Shown: piece by piece, positions 1 through 8,919 of the stretch
How the letters are laid out: the number at the start of each line of letters is the position of its first letter
Numbering within the stretch: position 1 is the first letter of the stretch
Assembly (NCBI GenBank): GCA_002502605.1
Contig: DAPR01000013.1
Location: 17,366 to 49,654 of the forward strand
Reading direction: 5' to 3'
Source: Euryarchaeota archaeon UBA258
Lineage (GTDB): Archaea > Thermoplasmatota > Poseidoniia > Poseidoniales > Poseidoniaceae
Length of the DNA: 32,289 nt
Position numbers and translations under genes: made by a program
Notes under the pieces: model-generated
What the model was told of the DNA's origin: nothing
Database searches by the model: none
The model's input: the letters and a program-made list of their open reading frames with translations, nothing else

Positions 1-2488
1 TCTCGATGCCTTTGAAAACGACATCAGGCGTCAACGGAAGGTCTCGCAATCGAATGCCAATTGCATCGTAGACGGCGTTTACCACTGCTGGAAGAATAGG
101 CAAGAGGGGCCCCTCGCCTGCTTCTTTGGCTCCGAATGGCCCTTCAGGATCGCATGACTCAATGATGATTGGCTCGACATGAGGCATCTCGTGAACTGAC
201 GGAATCTTGTATTCCAAGAGGTTCGGGTTCTGCAAATGACCAGTGCGCCCGTACACCATTTTCTCTGACAGCACCTGTCCAAGACCCATGTGGCACGAAC
301 CGATGATTTGCCCTTTGACCGCAAGCGGATTCAGCGCCTTGCCACAATCGTGAGCAGCCCAAACATTGGTGCACTTGATCAGACCAGTTTCAACATCAAC
401 ATCAACTTCTGCAACGTAAGCAGAGAAAGAATACGCCGGTGCAAGACCTGCTGCTGCACCTTTGTGGACTCCACCCATTGGAGGGGAGCGGTAGGCGCCG
501 CTGGCGATGAGCGCACCTTTGTCCTCTTGCGCTTTGTGCAATGCTTTGAGGTAGGAAATACCAATCGCAGGGTCGTGCTTGTAGTAAATACGGCGGTCGT
601 TAAGGACCAAATTATTCGGGTGGTAGCCAAGCACCTCCCATGCTGCTTTGAGCAGTTGCTCTCGAATCTCAAGGGCGGCGCGAATGGCAGCGTTCGCATT
701 CATGAATGTGACACGGCTTGAATAAGAACCAAGGTCCACTGGTGAGGTGTCGCTCTCATGGCTTCGAACATGAATCATTTCTAAGGGCAGAGCAAGCACT
801 TCAGCCACCACTTGGGCCACAGCGGTGGTCGAGCCTTGACCAATGTCCGCAGCACCAGTGTGAACGGTTACGCCTCCATCCATGTCCACTTGGATGTGAA
901 CGGTTGCGTGTGGGAATCGGTTTGGATCCCAATGAATCGGAAGACCGGAGCCCGAGATGAAGAAACCACATCCAATCCCGATGCCTTTTCCGAGCGGCAT
1001 TTGGCGGAACTTGTTGTCCCAATCGGATCCTTCACGGACCTTTTCTAAGGCTTCACGCATGCCGTTTGATGTGATTCTGAACCCACTGATGGTTCGGCTG
1101 TGAGGTGGCAGAAGATTCGCCAAACGCAGGTCGATTGGATCGACCTTCAACTGCTCTGACATTTCGTCCAATCCGACTTCAACGGCGCATCGCGTGTTGA
1201 CAGCCCCATGCCCACGCATGGCGCCTGAGGCTGGTTTATTGGTCCACACACGTGCACCCGTGTAGTGGAAGGAGCCAAGTTCGTATGGAGCAGTTGCGAG
1301 AACTCCGTTGTAATACGAGGTTACGTGACCAAAGGAAGCAAAGCCTCCTCCATCGATGAGGGCATCAATATCGAAGCCGGAAATACGGGCTTCTTCATCC
1401 GCAGTCATCTTGACTTCGATGTGGCTAGGGTGGCGTCCTCGATTGATCCAATAGACTTCCTCTCGGTCGAAGGTGATGCGGACGGGTCGCCCGGATTTAC
1501 GCGATAGAATTGCAGCGCACATCTCGTGAGGGAATGGGTCTGATTTGCCACCAAATCCTCCGCCAACGAAGGTTCGAATGACATTGATTTGGTGCATTGG
1601 CACGTCCAGAACGGTCGCTAGAGCACGGTGAGTGTAGTGAGGCACCTGTTGTGGGGTGTAGAGTTGAAGTCTGCCGTTAGGATCCCAATGAGCGACCACT
1701 GCGTGAGGTTCAGTGAAGCCGTGATGGACGCCTGCCATGTTCCATTTCCCATGGGATGATGCGAGGGGTTTCTCAACCAACGATCGATCTCCAAACTCTT
1801 GAAACACACGCTTTTGGACATTGGTACGGGCCAAATGGTACTTGCCTCGCCAGTGAATTGGCTCATCGGTGTCTTCCAGTCCCTTTTTTGGATCAAAGAC
1901 CGGTTCCAGAACTTCGTATTCCACCTCAAAGAGGTTGAGAGCAGCCATTGCTGTTGCTTCATCAACAGCTGCCACACAAGCAACAAGGTCGCCGACGTGA
2001 CGGACCTTCTCTACAGCCATGGCGTGTTCGTCCTTGGTGACGGGCAATACCCCGAACTGGTGGGGTGAATCTGCACCTGTTGCCACGGCAAGAACGCCCG
2101 GAAGAGCCTCGACTTTTGAGGTATCAATCGATTTTATTTTCGCATAGTGGTGAGGTGAGCGCAAGATCTTTCCAATCACTTCATTCGAAAGTCGTACGTC
2201 ATCACCGTACCAAGCCTGACCGGTCACCTTGGCATTTGAGTCAACCAAAGCTGTTGGTTTTCCAACTGTGGTTCCAGTGCGAGCGCGGTCATGGATGTGA
2301 GCGCCAGCTGGTTGTGCTTCTTTCCCACCGACCATTTCTGGAATGTAGTCCAAATCCCGTGGAGCCATTTCTGGCTTTGAGCCGCCTGAACCCGGTGGTG
2401 GGAACGCTTGTTTGCCTGCGACACGCTTGCCGTCTTTGCGAGTGGTTTTTCCAGCCCCTCCGGGTTGTTGACGATAGCCTCCAGACAT
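1..2488 (-). CDS. Molybdenum hydroxylase large (molybdopterin-binding) subunit, partial at window edge
   Basis: Catalytic subunit of the xanthine dehydrogenase / aldehyde oxidase / 4-hydroxybenzoyl-CoA reductase family, which hydroxylates or reduces carbon centres at a Mo-pterin. The frame is open for 829 codons from the ATG to base 1, so only the last few residues are missing. An aldehyde-oxidase 'hammerhead' domain spans about residues 80-205. The Mo-pterin domains follow, with GGGFGGK at 309-315, RGHGA (usual RGFG loop) and GADIGQG. Near the end GAKEAGEG carries the expected catalytic Glu at about 792. The first 75 or so residues are a Gly/Pro/Lys-rich extension not typical of the family. 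AAGGTGAT lies just before the start and overlaps the stop of the upstream [2Fe-2S] gene, so the two are co-translated. The true substrate cannot be read from sequence. No FAD subunit gene is visible in the window. Confidence 0.93.
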   Translation of the reverse strand, partial: MSGGYRQQPGGAGKTTRKDGKRVAGKQAFPPPGSGGSKPEMAPRDLDYIPEMVGGKEAQPAGAHIHDRARTGTTVGKPTALVDSNAKVTGQAWYGDDVRLSNEVIGKILRSPHHYAKIKSIDTSKVEALPGVLAVATGADSPHQFGVLPVTKDEHAMAVEKVRHVGDLVACVAAVDEATAMAALNLFEVEYEVLEPVFDPKKGLEDTDEPIHWRGKYHLARTNVQKRVFQEFGDRSLVEKPLASSHGKWNMAGVHHGFTEPHAVVAHWDPNGRLQLYTPQQVPHYTHRALATVLDVPMHQINVIRTFVGGGFGGKSDPFPHEMCAAILSRKSGRPVRITFDREEVYWINRGRHPSHIEVKMTADEEARISGFDIDALIDGGGFASFGHVTSYYNGVLATAPYELGSFHYTGARVWTNKPASGAMRGHGAVNTRCAVEVGLDEMSEQLKVDPIDLRLANLLPPHSRTISGFRITSNGMREALEKVREGSDWDNKFRQMPLGKGIGIGCGFFISGSGLPIHWDPNRFPHATVHIQVDMDGGVTVHTGAADIGQGSTTAVAQVVAEVLALPLEMIHVRSHESDTSPVDLGSYSSRVTFMNANAAIRAALEIREQLLKAAWEVLGYHPNNLVLNDRRIYYKHDPAIGISYLKALHKAQEDKGALIASGAYRSPPMGGVHKGAAAGLAPAYSFSAYVAEVDVDVETGLIKCTNVWAAHDCGKALNPLAVKGQIIGSCHMGLGQVLSEKMVYGRTGHLQNPNLLEYKIPSVHEMPHVEPIIIESCDPEGPFGAKEAGEGPLLPILPAVVNAVYDAIGIRLRDLPLTPDVVFKGIE

Positions 2489-2493
2489 GACGA

Positions 2494-3096
2494 TCACCTT
2501 GCGTGGCCCGGAGGCATTTGTGGTTCTTCAGGACCGCTCGGATGCGGGTCGGGGTGTGGATTGCTCGCCGGTGGTGCTGGTTCGGCTTCACCTCGGTGGA
2601 TAGCGGCTGCCGCTTGAATAGAATCGATGATTTGTTGGTAACCCGTGCACCTGCACAAGTTTCCTTCGATCGCTAGGGCCACCTCATCGTTGGTGGGTGC
2701 ACTGTTTTCATTCAACAGCGCTTGAGCCGTCACAAGGAAGCCAGGTGTGCAGAAACCACATTGCGAACCGCCATGTTCTGCGAAACAAGATTGGATAGGG
2801 GCGAGGTGCGCTCCATCGGCCAAACCTTCGACCGTGATGATGGAAGAGCCTTCAACTTGGCCGGCTAAACAAAGGCAGGAGAGCCGGGGTGTCCCATCAA
2901 TCATGACGGTGCAGCATCCGCAGGTTCCCAAATCACACCCTCGTTTGACACCAAGCGTTCCGACTTGATCGCGCAACACATCGAGCAAAACTGCGTTCGA
3001 TGGAGCCAGGACTTCAACGGCCCTTCCATTGACCTCTGCAGACCAAATTTCCTTCTTCGCGACAGGGATCATTTCAACGTGTTCGGTGCCTACCAT
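2494..3096 (-). CDS. Molybdenum hydroxylase small subunit, two [2Fe-2S] clusters
   Basis: Electron-transfer subunit of the same enzyme (CoxS/HcrC/XdhC-small type). The N-terminal plant-ferredoxin-like domain has the C-x4-C-G-x-C ligands (Cys54, 59, 62) and Cys74. The C-terminal four-helix domain has CGFC at 113-116 and CRC at 148-150. Family members end near residue 165. This 200-residue protein adds a Pro/His-rich tail from about 170. The stop lies five bases before the large-subunit ATG, in a different frame, so this is not a simple split fusion. A TATA-like element lies about 50 bases upstream, and a perfect 6-3-6 hairpin ends four bases before the ATG; no clear SD is present. Confidence 0.95.
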   Translation of the reverse strand: MVGTEHVEMIPVAKKEIWSAEVNGRAVEVLAPSNAVLLDVLRDQVGTLGVKRGCDLGTCGCCTVMIDGTPRLSCLCLAGQVEGSSIITVEGLADGAHLAPIQSCFAEHGGSQCGFCTPGFLVTAQALLNENSAPTNDEVALAIEGNLCRCTGYQQIIDSIQAAAAIHRGEAEPAPPASNPHPDPHPSGPEEPQMPPGHAR

Positions 3097-3100
3097 GTCT

Positions 3101-3115
3101 GTCGCCTACGGCGAC
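3101..3115 (-). promoter_or_regulatory. Perfect 15-base hairpin just before the [2Fe-2S] subunit start
   Basis: On the minus strand GTCGCC-GTA-GGCGAC forms a 6-bp stem with a 3-base loop, ending four bases before the ATG. It occupies the ribosome-binding region. It may tune translation or mark the end of the preceding acyltransferase transcript; the sequence alone does not decide. Confidence 0.45.
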
Positions 3116-3146
3116 GTGGGGAACACCGCATATCAACCTAGGGTAG

Positions 3147-3156
3147 GATATTTTTC
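3147..3156 (-). promoter_or_regulatory. Candidate TATA box for the molybdenum hydroxylase genes
   Basis: The minus-strand AT-rich element AAAAATATCC sits between the acyltransferase stop and the [2Fe-2S] gene. It is about 50 bases before the ATG, so a transcript starting 25 bases downstream would have a short leader containing the hairpin. Weak evidence from base composition and position only. Confidence 0.35.
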
Positions 3157-3158
3157 AC

Positions 3159-4760
3159 TCATGCGGCAGTGCTTGCTCTCAGGCGAACCGACACGACATC
3201 GTCTTGACCCGCCGGGGGCTCCATCCAATCCTCGTCTCCCGGAAGAATGAGGCCCTCACCGATGCTGACAAGACGGCTCGCTAACTTACGCTGGCGGGTG
3301 ACAAGTTCGTCCCAATTCATTTCCTCATCGCGCCAAGATTGCCATCGCTTGAGCGAGCGATAATTGACAACAACCTTGGCAAATAAACGCATGTGAGCCT
3401 TGGCTGAAAGCGGCCAATACATGAAGAAAACACAGAACACAAGGTAGGTGGGGAGGTTGGCCAACGGTTCGAGCAGCCAATGCAACTGAAGCAGTTCGTT
3501 GACAGGACTGGATGGATTGAGCAGCAACCATGTCGCACCCGATGAAGCAAGAATCCACCACAGGGGGAAAAACACGAGGGCTGAGAGGATCTTGATTGTG
3601 CTAATGATGGAACCATCTGCACCCTTTGCCTTCATGCGATTGACGAGCAAAGCATTCGCCTTGTAGGGGACGATGTTGCCCAACATGGCGCCCCACGAGA
3701 TCAAACCAAACATCCAAGCACCAGCCCATGCCCATGAGAGGAATGCTTTCGAAAAACCTGCTTTCGTAAGACGTTCCGGTTTCGAATCGATATCGAAGGG
3801 CGTAATCCCTCTCTCATCGAGTTCTTTGAAATGAGATTCTGCCTCCTCCACAATTTCAGCCGCCAATTCTGGATCATTGGCTGACATGAAGTCCCATCCC
3901 GCACGGACCCTGCGCGCACCGAGGACTGCGTGGGCATAACTTGGTTTCTTGAGCTCACCATCCGTTTTCCGGACGCGCTCAGCGTAGGCGAGACTTCGCC
4001 CTTTCCAAATTAAAGTGCGTTCGCGCCAAGTTGTTTTTGAGAGGCTTGCCCGTTGTAATTCCACACCGATGCTTTTGGTTGCAGCACCCACCCATTCACG
4101 ATCGACGAGGTCCTGAACCTCTTCGTCGTCCGCCATGTCGGGGATGGGGGGGAACGCCATTGCTCGCTCGATGATGACCGCTGCTCGCTCCCTGAACCTC
4201 TGCGAATCGGAGTAATGCAAACCGATTGGAACGATTTGTGGCTCAGGATGACCTTCTAGAGCTGCTTGGCGCCGTGCAGAAAGAAGGATTCGAGCAGCAC
4301 CAGAACGAACTTGTTTGACGTTGGATTCTGTATGTGTTGTGCCCTCTGGGAAAATCATCATTCGCCCACCTTTTGCGACGAGGGATGAGACTCCAGCGAG
4401 CATTTGTGCATTGCGAGCGCTTGCTCCAGATTTGTCACTGCTGTCCTGAGCACGTTCGACGGGAACTCCGCCTGCAGAGCGCAGGATTCTTCCAATCAGC
4501 GGCAGTTTGAACAGGGTATGCTTAGCAATAATGGAAATTTTACCTGGCAGTGCAGCGTTCATCAGCATCGGATCGATCAACCCGCTTGGATGCCATGAAA
4601 TGAAGATAATACCGCCCTCTGGGGGCAAGTTTTCATCGTCAACGATGTTGACTTCACGGAACCAAACTGTGACGAGGGAACGGAAAAACCGTCTGAAAAA
4701 ACGGTAGCCTCTGTTGACGCGTGGGTGATGAGTTCCCACAGGGTCCTTCAGCCATCGCAT
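3159..4760 (-). CDS. Membrane glycerol-3-phosphate/1-acylglycerol-phosphate acyltransferase (PlsC/GPAT superfamily)
   Basis: Likely transfers an acyl chain to sn-glycerol-3-phosphate or lysophosphatidate at the membrane. Block I is WHPSGLIDP (His57, Asp63), an H-x5-D spacing that I associate with yeast Gat1/Gat2-like and some bacterial GPATs; classical PlsC has H-x4-D. GGVPVER at about 97-103 matches block II. FPEGTTH at 137-143 matches block III. The 533 residues far exceed a 240-residue PlsC. The C-terminal third has about three membrane segments in residues 350-470 and a charged cytosolic tail. It lies 62 bases after the first subtilase on the same strand. An AAGGAG motif is about 20 bases before the ATG, too far to be certain. 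An archaeon using only ether lipids would not need this enzyme. Family call firm, substrate inferred. Confidence 0.85.
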   Translation of the reverse strand: MRWLKDPVGTHHPRVNRGYRFFRRFFRSLVTVWFREVNIVDDENLPPEGGIIFISWHPSGLIDPMLMNAALPGKISIIAKHTLFKLPLIGRILRSAGGVPVERAQDSSDKSGASARNAQMLAGVSSLVAKGGRMMIFPEGTTHTESNVKQVRSGAARILLSARRQAALEGHPEPQIVPIGLHYSDSQRFRERAAVIIERAMAFPPIPDMADDEEVQDLVDREWVGAATKSIGVELQRASLSKTTWRERTLIWKGRSLAYAERVRKTDGELKKPSYAHAVLGARRVRAGWDFMSANDPELAAEIVEEAESHFKELDERGITPFDIDSKPERLTKAGFSKAFLSWAWAGAWMFGLISWGAMLGNIVPYKANALLVNRMKAKGADGSIISTIKILSALVFFPLWWILASSGATWLLLNPSSPVNELLQLHWLLEPLANLPTYLVFCVFFMYWPLSAKAHMRLFAKVVVNYRSLKRWQSWRDEEMNWDELVTRQRKLASRLVSIGEGLILPGDEDWMEPPAGQDDVVSVRLRASTAA

Positions 4761-4822
4761 GGATGGATGAAACCGTTTCTCCTTTTGTCACTATCTCCGG
4801 CAACGGGTGATGAAGAGTTTGC

Positions 4823-6826
4823 CTAAGGTGATTCTTCGGTTGAACCTTCATCGAGCAAAGTCGCAGCCATTTCAGTTCCGTCCCCATCTTGTAAGGTTTT
4901 GAAATCAACACCTGCGAAGGTGCCTTCTTCTTTGTCGCTGATTGCACCGACCACGAGGAGGGCTACGATGAAGATGACAATGAAGCACATCACGCCAATC
5001 GCAATGGATGTGGTCGAGAGTCCAGTTGACGACTCGCTCTGAGTCTCAAAGGCACTTGCTGTGTCCATGAGCATGATGTTTGCAGAGATGAGAGGTGAAG
5101 AAGAATGCCCCCCACTGTCATTTGCTTTGATTCCACGGAAAGAGATCGTGTGGTTGCCCTCCACGTCGATTCCTGGCAGATGCTCAAGTTGATGAATAAT
5201 ATCGATGGCCTGCAGCGTACCCGTTGTGTCGCCGGGAGAGAAACTGTGGATGTTCGACCAGTCGTCACGCAGGTGGTTGCTTCGCCATTGAATGGTGTCT
5301 ACATCACCCATTGCGGAATAGGAGAGAGCATCATTTGGAACCATGTGGAAGCGGCTATCCATTCCGATTTCAGAGGTAATTGATACGTCAAGCGATGTGT
5401 CGAATTCGTAATCACGTTCTGCTGCCTCATACACCGCGTCGAGGGCACGTACTTCGCCGTGACCATAGACGTTGTTTTGACGGTTTTTGGGTAGGAGATC
5501 TTCTGCACAAGGCTCGTTTGCGGCCATGTACACGCACAATCGGTAAGTTGCTGTTTCTTGCATGATGTTCTTAATGTCAAACGGTGACAGATCTGGGTTT
5601 GCTTGGTACATCAAAGCAGCGACACCTGCTGCGCCTGGAGTTGCCATTGAGGTCCCTGACATGCCCGTGTATTGATCGCCGGTGTTGAAGGCCACCGACA
5701 TGACATTGCTGCCGACATAAGCGATGTTCGGCTTCACACGGAGTTCTTCAGTTGGACCTTGGCTTGAGTACACAGCAATGGCTGAGTTTTTGTCAAGCGC
5801 ACCAACGGTAATAGCGTCCTCAGCGGAGCCTGGAGTTCCGATTTGAGCGGACACGAAGTTGTTTCCTGCTGCGATGAAGATGGCAACGCCTGCAGACATC
5901 ATTTCATTGGCGTAGCGGTTGACGCTGTCATCTTCAGATGATGCCCATTCTGCAAGGCCAGGGCCTCCAAGACTCATCGAGGCACCACGAATGTTGTATT
6001 TGTAGCGGTTTTCAACGGTCCATTCCATTCCTGCCATCACGGTCGCAAACGACCCTGAGCCGCCAGCATCCAGCACTTTCACGCCGACAAGGAATGCTTG
6101 CGGGGCCATTCCAATGTGCTCATAATTTGGCGCTCCTGTTCCAGCAGTGGTGCCAGCGCAGTGCGAACCGTGACCCTGATCGTCGTATGGGAAGACTTCG
6201 GTACCATTGGTAAGCGTCGGGTTGTTGACCGGATCGTAGAAAGCGATCACCTTTGGATCGTCTGTTGAATTGTCATCATCGAGATCATCAAGGCTAGCGT
6301 GTGCACCGTCAATTCCGGTATCGATAATCGCAACTGAAGATCCTGCACCGTCATATCCTGTGTCAGCCCAGACCGTATCAACGCCGTGAAGGACTGCTGC
6401 GTCTCCATTGGCAACGCTCAAGATGCCGTCTAACTCGATCATCACAACGCCGGGGAGCCTCGTTGTGTCGAGAATTTGGTCAACTGGTACACGACCTGCT
6501 AGAGCATCAATCCCTTCCAATGTCCATTGGTGTTGGAAGTCGATTTCACGCTCGAGCAAAGCAACATCAGCATCTCCTGGGGTGTGGTCGAAGTCAATGA
6601 TCAGTGGCAACGTTCCATCTTCATCCAAAAAGAGAGGGTTGTCCTTGTGCCGTTCAACCATATCGCCGATTCCGTTACCATCGCGGTCAACGGTGGTGTT
6701 CATCCACCATCCGTCCTCAACTGGTTCACCTGTGGGGTCCGCCTCAACAGGGACTGCCAAAGCGACAGCAGGGAAAAGGAATAAGCTCAAGCAGAGAAGT
6801 GTAAGTGTAGTTTGAACCTTCGACAT
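4823..6826 (-). CDS. Secreted, membrane-anchored subtilisin-like serine protease (S8)
   Basis: Extracellular protease of 667 residues. A signal peptide covers residues 1-24. A Ca-binding-type DRDGNGIGD loop at about 47-56 begins a pro-region to about 145. The catalytic domain follows, with Asp169 (IIDTG), His219 (GHGSHCAGT), oxyanion Asn322 (AAGNN) and Ser393 (GTSMATP). A beta-rich region is followed by one C-terminal TM segment at about 606-628 and an acidic cytosolic tail, so the protease domain should face outside. The frame extends 80 codons further upstream, but that part is Cys/Arg/His-rich and not protein-like. The chosen ATG opens a textbook signal peptide and has GAGG nine bases before it. 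Probably digests environmental protein for uptake. Confidence 0.95.
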   Translation of the reverse strand: MSKVQTTLTLLCLSLFLFPAVALAVPVEADPTGEPVEDGWWMNTTVDRDGNGIGDMVERHKDNPLFLDEDGTLPLIIDFDHTPGDADVALLEREIDFQHQWTLEGIDALAGRVPVDQILDTTRLPGVVMIELDGILSVANGDAAVLHGVDTVWADTGYDGAGSSVAIIDTGIDGAHASLDDLDDDNSTDDPKVIAFYDPVNNPTLTNGTEVFPYDDQGHGSHCAGTTAGTGAPNYEHIGMAPQAFLVGVKVLDAGGSGSFATVMAGMEWTVENRYKYNIRGASMSLGGPGLAEWASSEDDSVNRYANEMMSAGVAIFIAAGNNFVSAQIGTPGSAEDAITVGALDKNSAIAVYSSQGPTEELRVKPNIAYVGSNVMSVAFNTGDQYTGMSGTSMATPGAAGVAALMYQANPDLSPFDIKNIMQETATYRLCVYMAANEPCAEDLLPKNRQNNVYGHGEVRALDAVYEAAERDYEFDTSLDVSITSEIGMDSRFHMVPNDALSYSAMGDVDTIQWRSNHLRDDWSNIHSFSPGDTTGTLQAIDIIHQLEHLPGIDVEGNHTISFRGIKANDSGGHSSSPLISANIMLMDTASAFETQSESSTGLSTTSIAIGVMCFIVIFIVALLVVGAISDKEEGTFAGVDFKTLQDGDGTEMAATLLDEGSTEESP

Positions 6827-6961
6827 AGCAACGCCTCGTGGTCGTGCTAACCACTGCCACTTTTTGAATCCATTGAAGAAATGACTGGGGGCGGGCACCG
6901 CGCTTCTCCATGGCTGCCAGAGTGCGTTTTCGTTCACTGGAAACGGGTGAAGGCTTTTATC

Positions 6962-7075
6962 ATGAAAAGAACATCTTCTCGCATGGCAGCACCGAAGAAA
7001 ACGGCAACAGTGGCCCCGATTCAAGACATACCAATGCCGAATCCGGGATTGATTGGTCAGGCTCAATCATCATGA
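6962..7075 (+). CDS. Possible 37-residue small basic protein, coupled to the next gene
   Basis: A short frame starting MKRTSSRMAAPKK, with Pro-rich remainder, ends in a TGA that overlaps the next ATG as ATGA. That overlap is the usual sign of translational coupling. TTTTAT lies directly before the start, too close to be its own TATA box. A second in-frame ATG occurs at 6983. I recognise no family. It could be a leader ORF or chance; the ATGA overlap is the main argument. Confidence 0.3.
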   Translation: MKRTSSRMAAPKKTATVAPIQDIPMPNPGLIGQAQSS

Positions 7076-7605
7076 CCTTTGCAACGGCCAACACCCTCTC
7101 GTTTGTGAGTGAGACCATTGTCAATATCGGGTACATGTTTGGTGCCATTGTCACCATTGGTTGGATTTTCATGAGCAGCAGTCGGCTAGGGGACTCGAAT
7201 GATCTCTACACGCCTGAAGTCGGAGTTTCAACCGAACCCATTGTTGTGGTCGAATCTGAACTCCAACCCGAGCCAACTCCAGTTGAATCGATTGAAGAAG
7301 GCGTTGAAGAGAATGTGGAAGAGGACATTGAAGAAATCAATGAAGAGGAAGAGGATGAGATTGAACCGGAAGATGAACAAGCCGTCGAAACAACACAAGA
7401 GCCGGTTGAAGCAGAACTTGAGATTCCTCCACCGGTCCTCATGAAGGAACGGGTTCAAACTCAACATGGTTTCGAGATTGAACTGCCCGACGACATGTTC
7501 AACACGATTCTTGCCTCTATTGGCTCAACTCCACATGAAGGATTCAAACCCGTGGTTGCCTTTGGACCTCGTGGAGAAGTGATTCTAAACTTTGAACCTC
7601 AATGA
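7072..7605 (+). CDS. Unknown one-TM protein with a Glu-rich stalk
   Basis: Unrecognised protein of 177 residues. One hydrophobic segment at about 13-35 is followed by a very acidic low-complexity region at about 50-115, rich in Glu with almost no Lys/Arg. The C-terminal domain of about 60 residues is better mixed, contains ELPDDMFN and AFGPRGEV, and looks folded. The layout suggests a membrane anchor, a charged spacer and a small globular head. The start is the ATG that opens directly on the hydrophobic segment. The longer frame from 6910 overlaps the small ORF and gives an unconvincing N-terminus. It converges on the second subtilase with no base between the two stops (TGATCA). Confidence 0.7.
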   Translation: MTFATANTLSFVSETIVNIGYMFGAIVTIGWIFMSSSRLGDSNDLYTPEVGVSTEPIVVVESELQPEPTPVESIEEGVEENVEEDIEEINEEEEDEIEPEDEQAVETTQEPVEAELEIPPPVLMKERVQTQHGFEIELPDDMFNTILASIGSTPHEGFKPVVAFGPRGEVILNFEPQ

Positions 7606-8919
7606 TCAATCCTTGACCCTCGTTCCTTCGCCACCAGTGATGTAAACTTCACCCGGTGCTGAAGGGTAGGCTGCCCAATAGGCTTCCCTTGCTTGTTGGT
7701 TAAGATCCATGCATGCGACCACATCAGCAGGTCGATCAGGAAGAGGCTCTGAGCCGTTCAAATGCTTGATGATTGGTTCAATGTTTGAGAGGTTGACAAG
7801 ACCCCAACCTGTTTGTGTGCATGGAGCCACTGGGGAAATCGGCATCGTGCCGCTGGTTGGATCCCAGCCAAGGTTTGGATACCAAGCCGAGAGGTTGAGG
7901 GCTTCACGCACCTGTGCGTTGGAGATTGAGAAACTCATTCCTTCGTCATCTGTCCCGTTCACAAGAAGCCCGGAACGCACATCGGGAGAAGCACCGGAAG
8001 ATGGGTCATTGTATTCCTCTCGTAACGATTCGAGGACAAACGAAAGTATGCCTGCTGTACGAGGGGTTGCAAACGATGTCCCTGATGTTTCATGGTAGCC
8101 ATCAATATCGTCATGATTGGGCAGCACTTGGGTCCAATCGGCAGAGATATCGGGATAAGACCCTGACATGATTTCTTTTTGGTCGTCACCTTCCTCAGCA
8201 TACCCAGCGATGCCAATCGACCAGGGGGGGCCTGCTGTCGCGTCTTGCACGGCGGGCGAAGGGCTGTTGTCTGCTGCGCCGGTGTGAATCTTGTTGAATT
8301 CGACCACGGCTGATTCTGTCGCCCTTTCGATTCCGGGAACTGGAACTGAGCCTGGTGCACCGAAGGAGGTTGTCAAGATGTCAACAAGCGGTTGGTCGGC
8401 AGCCGCCTGAACCGCTTCAGAAGAAAAGCCCTCGACAAAGAAAATCACTGCCATCGGATTGGCGTCCAAGACCGCTCCGGTGACGGCAGAACCGTGTCCA
8501 TCGGAGGGATCGTCAAGAATGAGGATGTCGCTGTCTCCATCCGGCGAGGTGCCGATGATTTTTGTGCCGGGGAAGTACACAATGTCACTGGCTGTGAGGG
8601 TGTCCCAACACGCTTCTTTGTCCGCATCATAGCGCTCTTGCCATGTGCCTTCAAACGTCAGGTCGCAGACTCGGTTGACCCCAAGGCCATCCTGAAGCCA
8701 TTGCGGGTAGGTGTCATTGGTACGGAAGTGATCGTGGTAGACATTGATTCCAGTGTCGATTGGAGCGACAACCGAAAATGGTCTCCAACCGTTTTCTTCA
8801 GCTGCTCCGGCAACGGCACTTTTTTGCTCCGGTGCGTCATTGAAAATCGCCAATGCAGCGACAATGGAGACCACCAATAGAGTGGCGAGGGTCACAGCAA
8901 TCAACTGACGTGACTTCAT
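7606..8919 (-). CDS. Second subtilisin-like protease, N-terminally anchored, no evident prodomain
   Basis: S8-family protein of 437 residues. A hydrophobic signal or anchor at about 6-26 is followed after only 28 residues by catalytic Asp55 (IDTG), so the usual inhibitory prodomain is absent. His142 lies in GHGSAVTG; the second His of the usual HGTHVAG is replaced. Asn218 lies in AADN instead of AAGN. Ser282 lies in GTSFATP. All four key residues are therefore present in altered surroundings. No C-terminal TM is seen. The frame runs to 9108, but the ATG at 8919 puts the start right at the signal segment; 8973 is an alternative giving 18 more residues. It is divergent from orn. Confidence 0.88.
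   Translation of the reverse strand: MKSRQLIAVTLATLLVVSIVAALAIFNDAPEQKSAVAGAAEENGWRPFSVVAPIDTGINVYHDHFRTNDTYPQWLQDGLGVNRVCDLTFEGTWQERYDADKEACWDTLTASDIVYFPGTKIIGTSPDGDSDILILDDPSDGHGSAVTGAVLDANPMAVIFFVEGFSSEAVQAAADQPLVDILTTSFGAPGSVPVPGIERATESAVVEFNKIHTGAADNSPSPAVQDATAGPPWSIGIAGYAEEGDDQKEIMSGSYPDISADWTQVLPNHDDIDGYHETSGTSFATPRTAGILSFVLESLREEYNDPSSGASPDVRSGLLVNGTDDEGMSFSISNAQVREALNLSAWYPNLGWDPTSGTMPISPVAPCTQTGWGLVNLSNIEPIIKHLNGSEPLPDRPADVVACMDLNQQAREAYWAAYPSAPGEVYITGGEGTRVKD

Noticed and set aside
290..721. 143-codon open frame on the plus strand
   Set aside because: It lies wholly inside the molybdenum hydroxylase gene on the other strand and its translation is Cys/Arg-rich without family features.
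6827..7066. 80-codon N-terminal extension of the first subtilase
   Set aside because: The translation is unlike protein, overlaps the divergent gene's upstream region, and a clear signal peptide starts at 6826.
7206..7442. Serine-rich open frame on the minus strand
   Set aside because: It is the complement of the Glu-rich coding repeat; GAA/GAG codons read in reverse as Ser/Phe codons.
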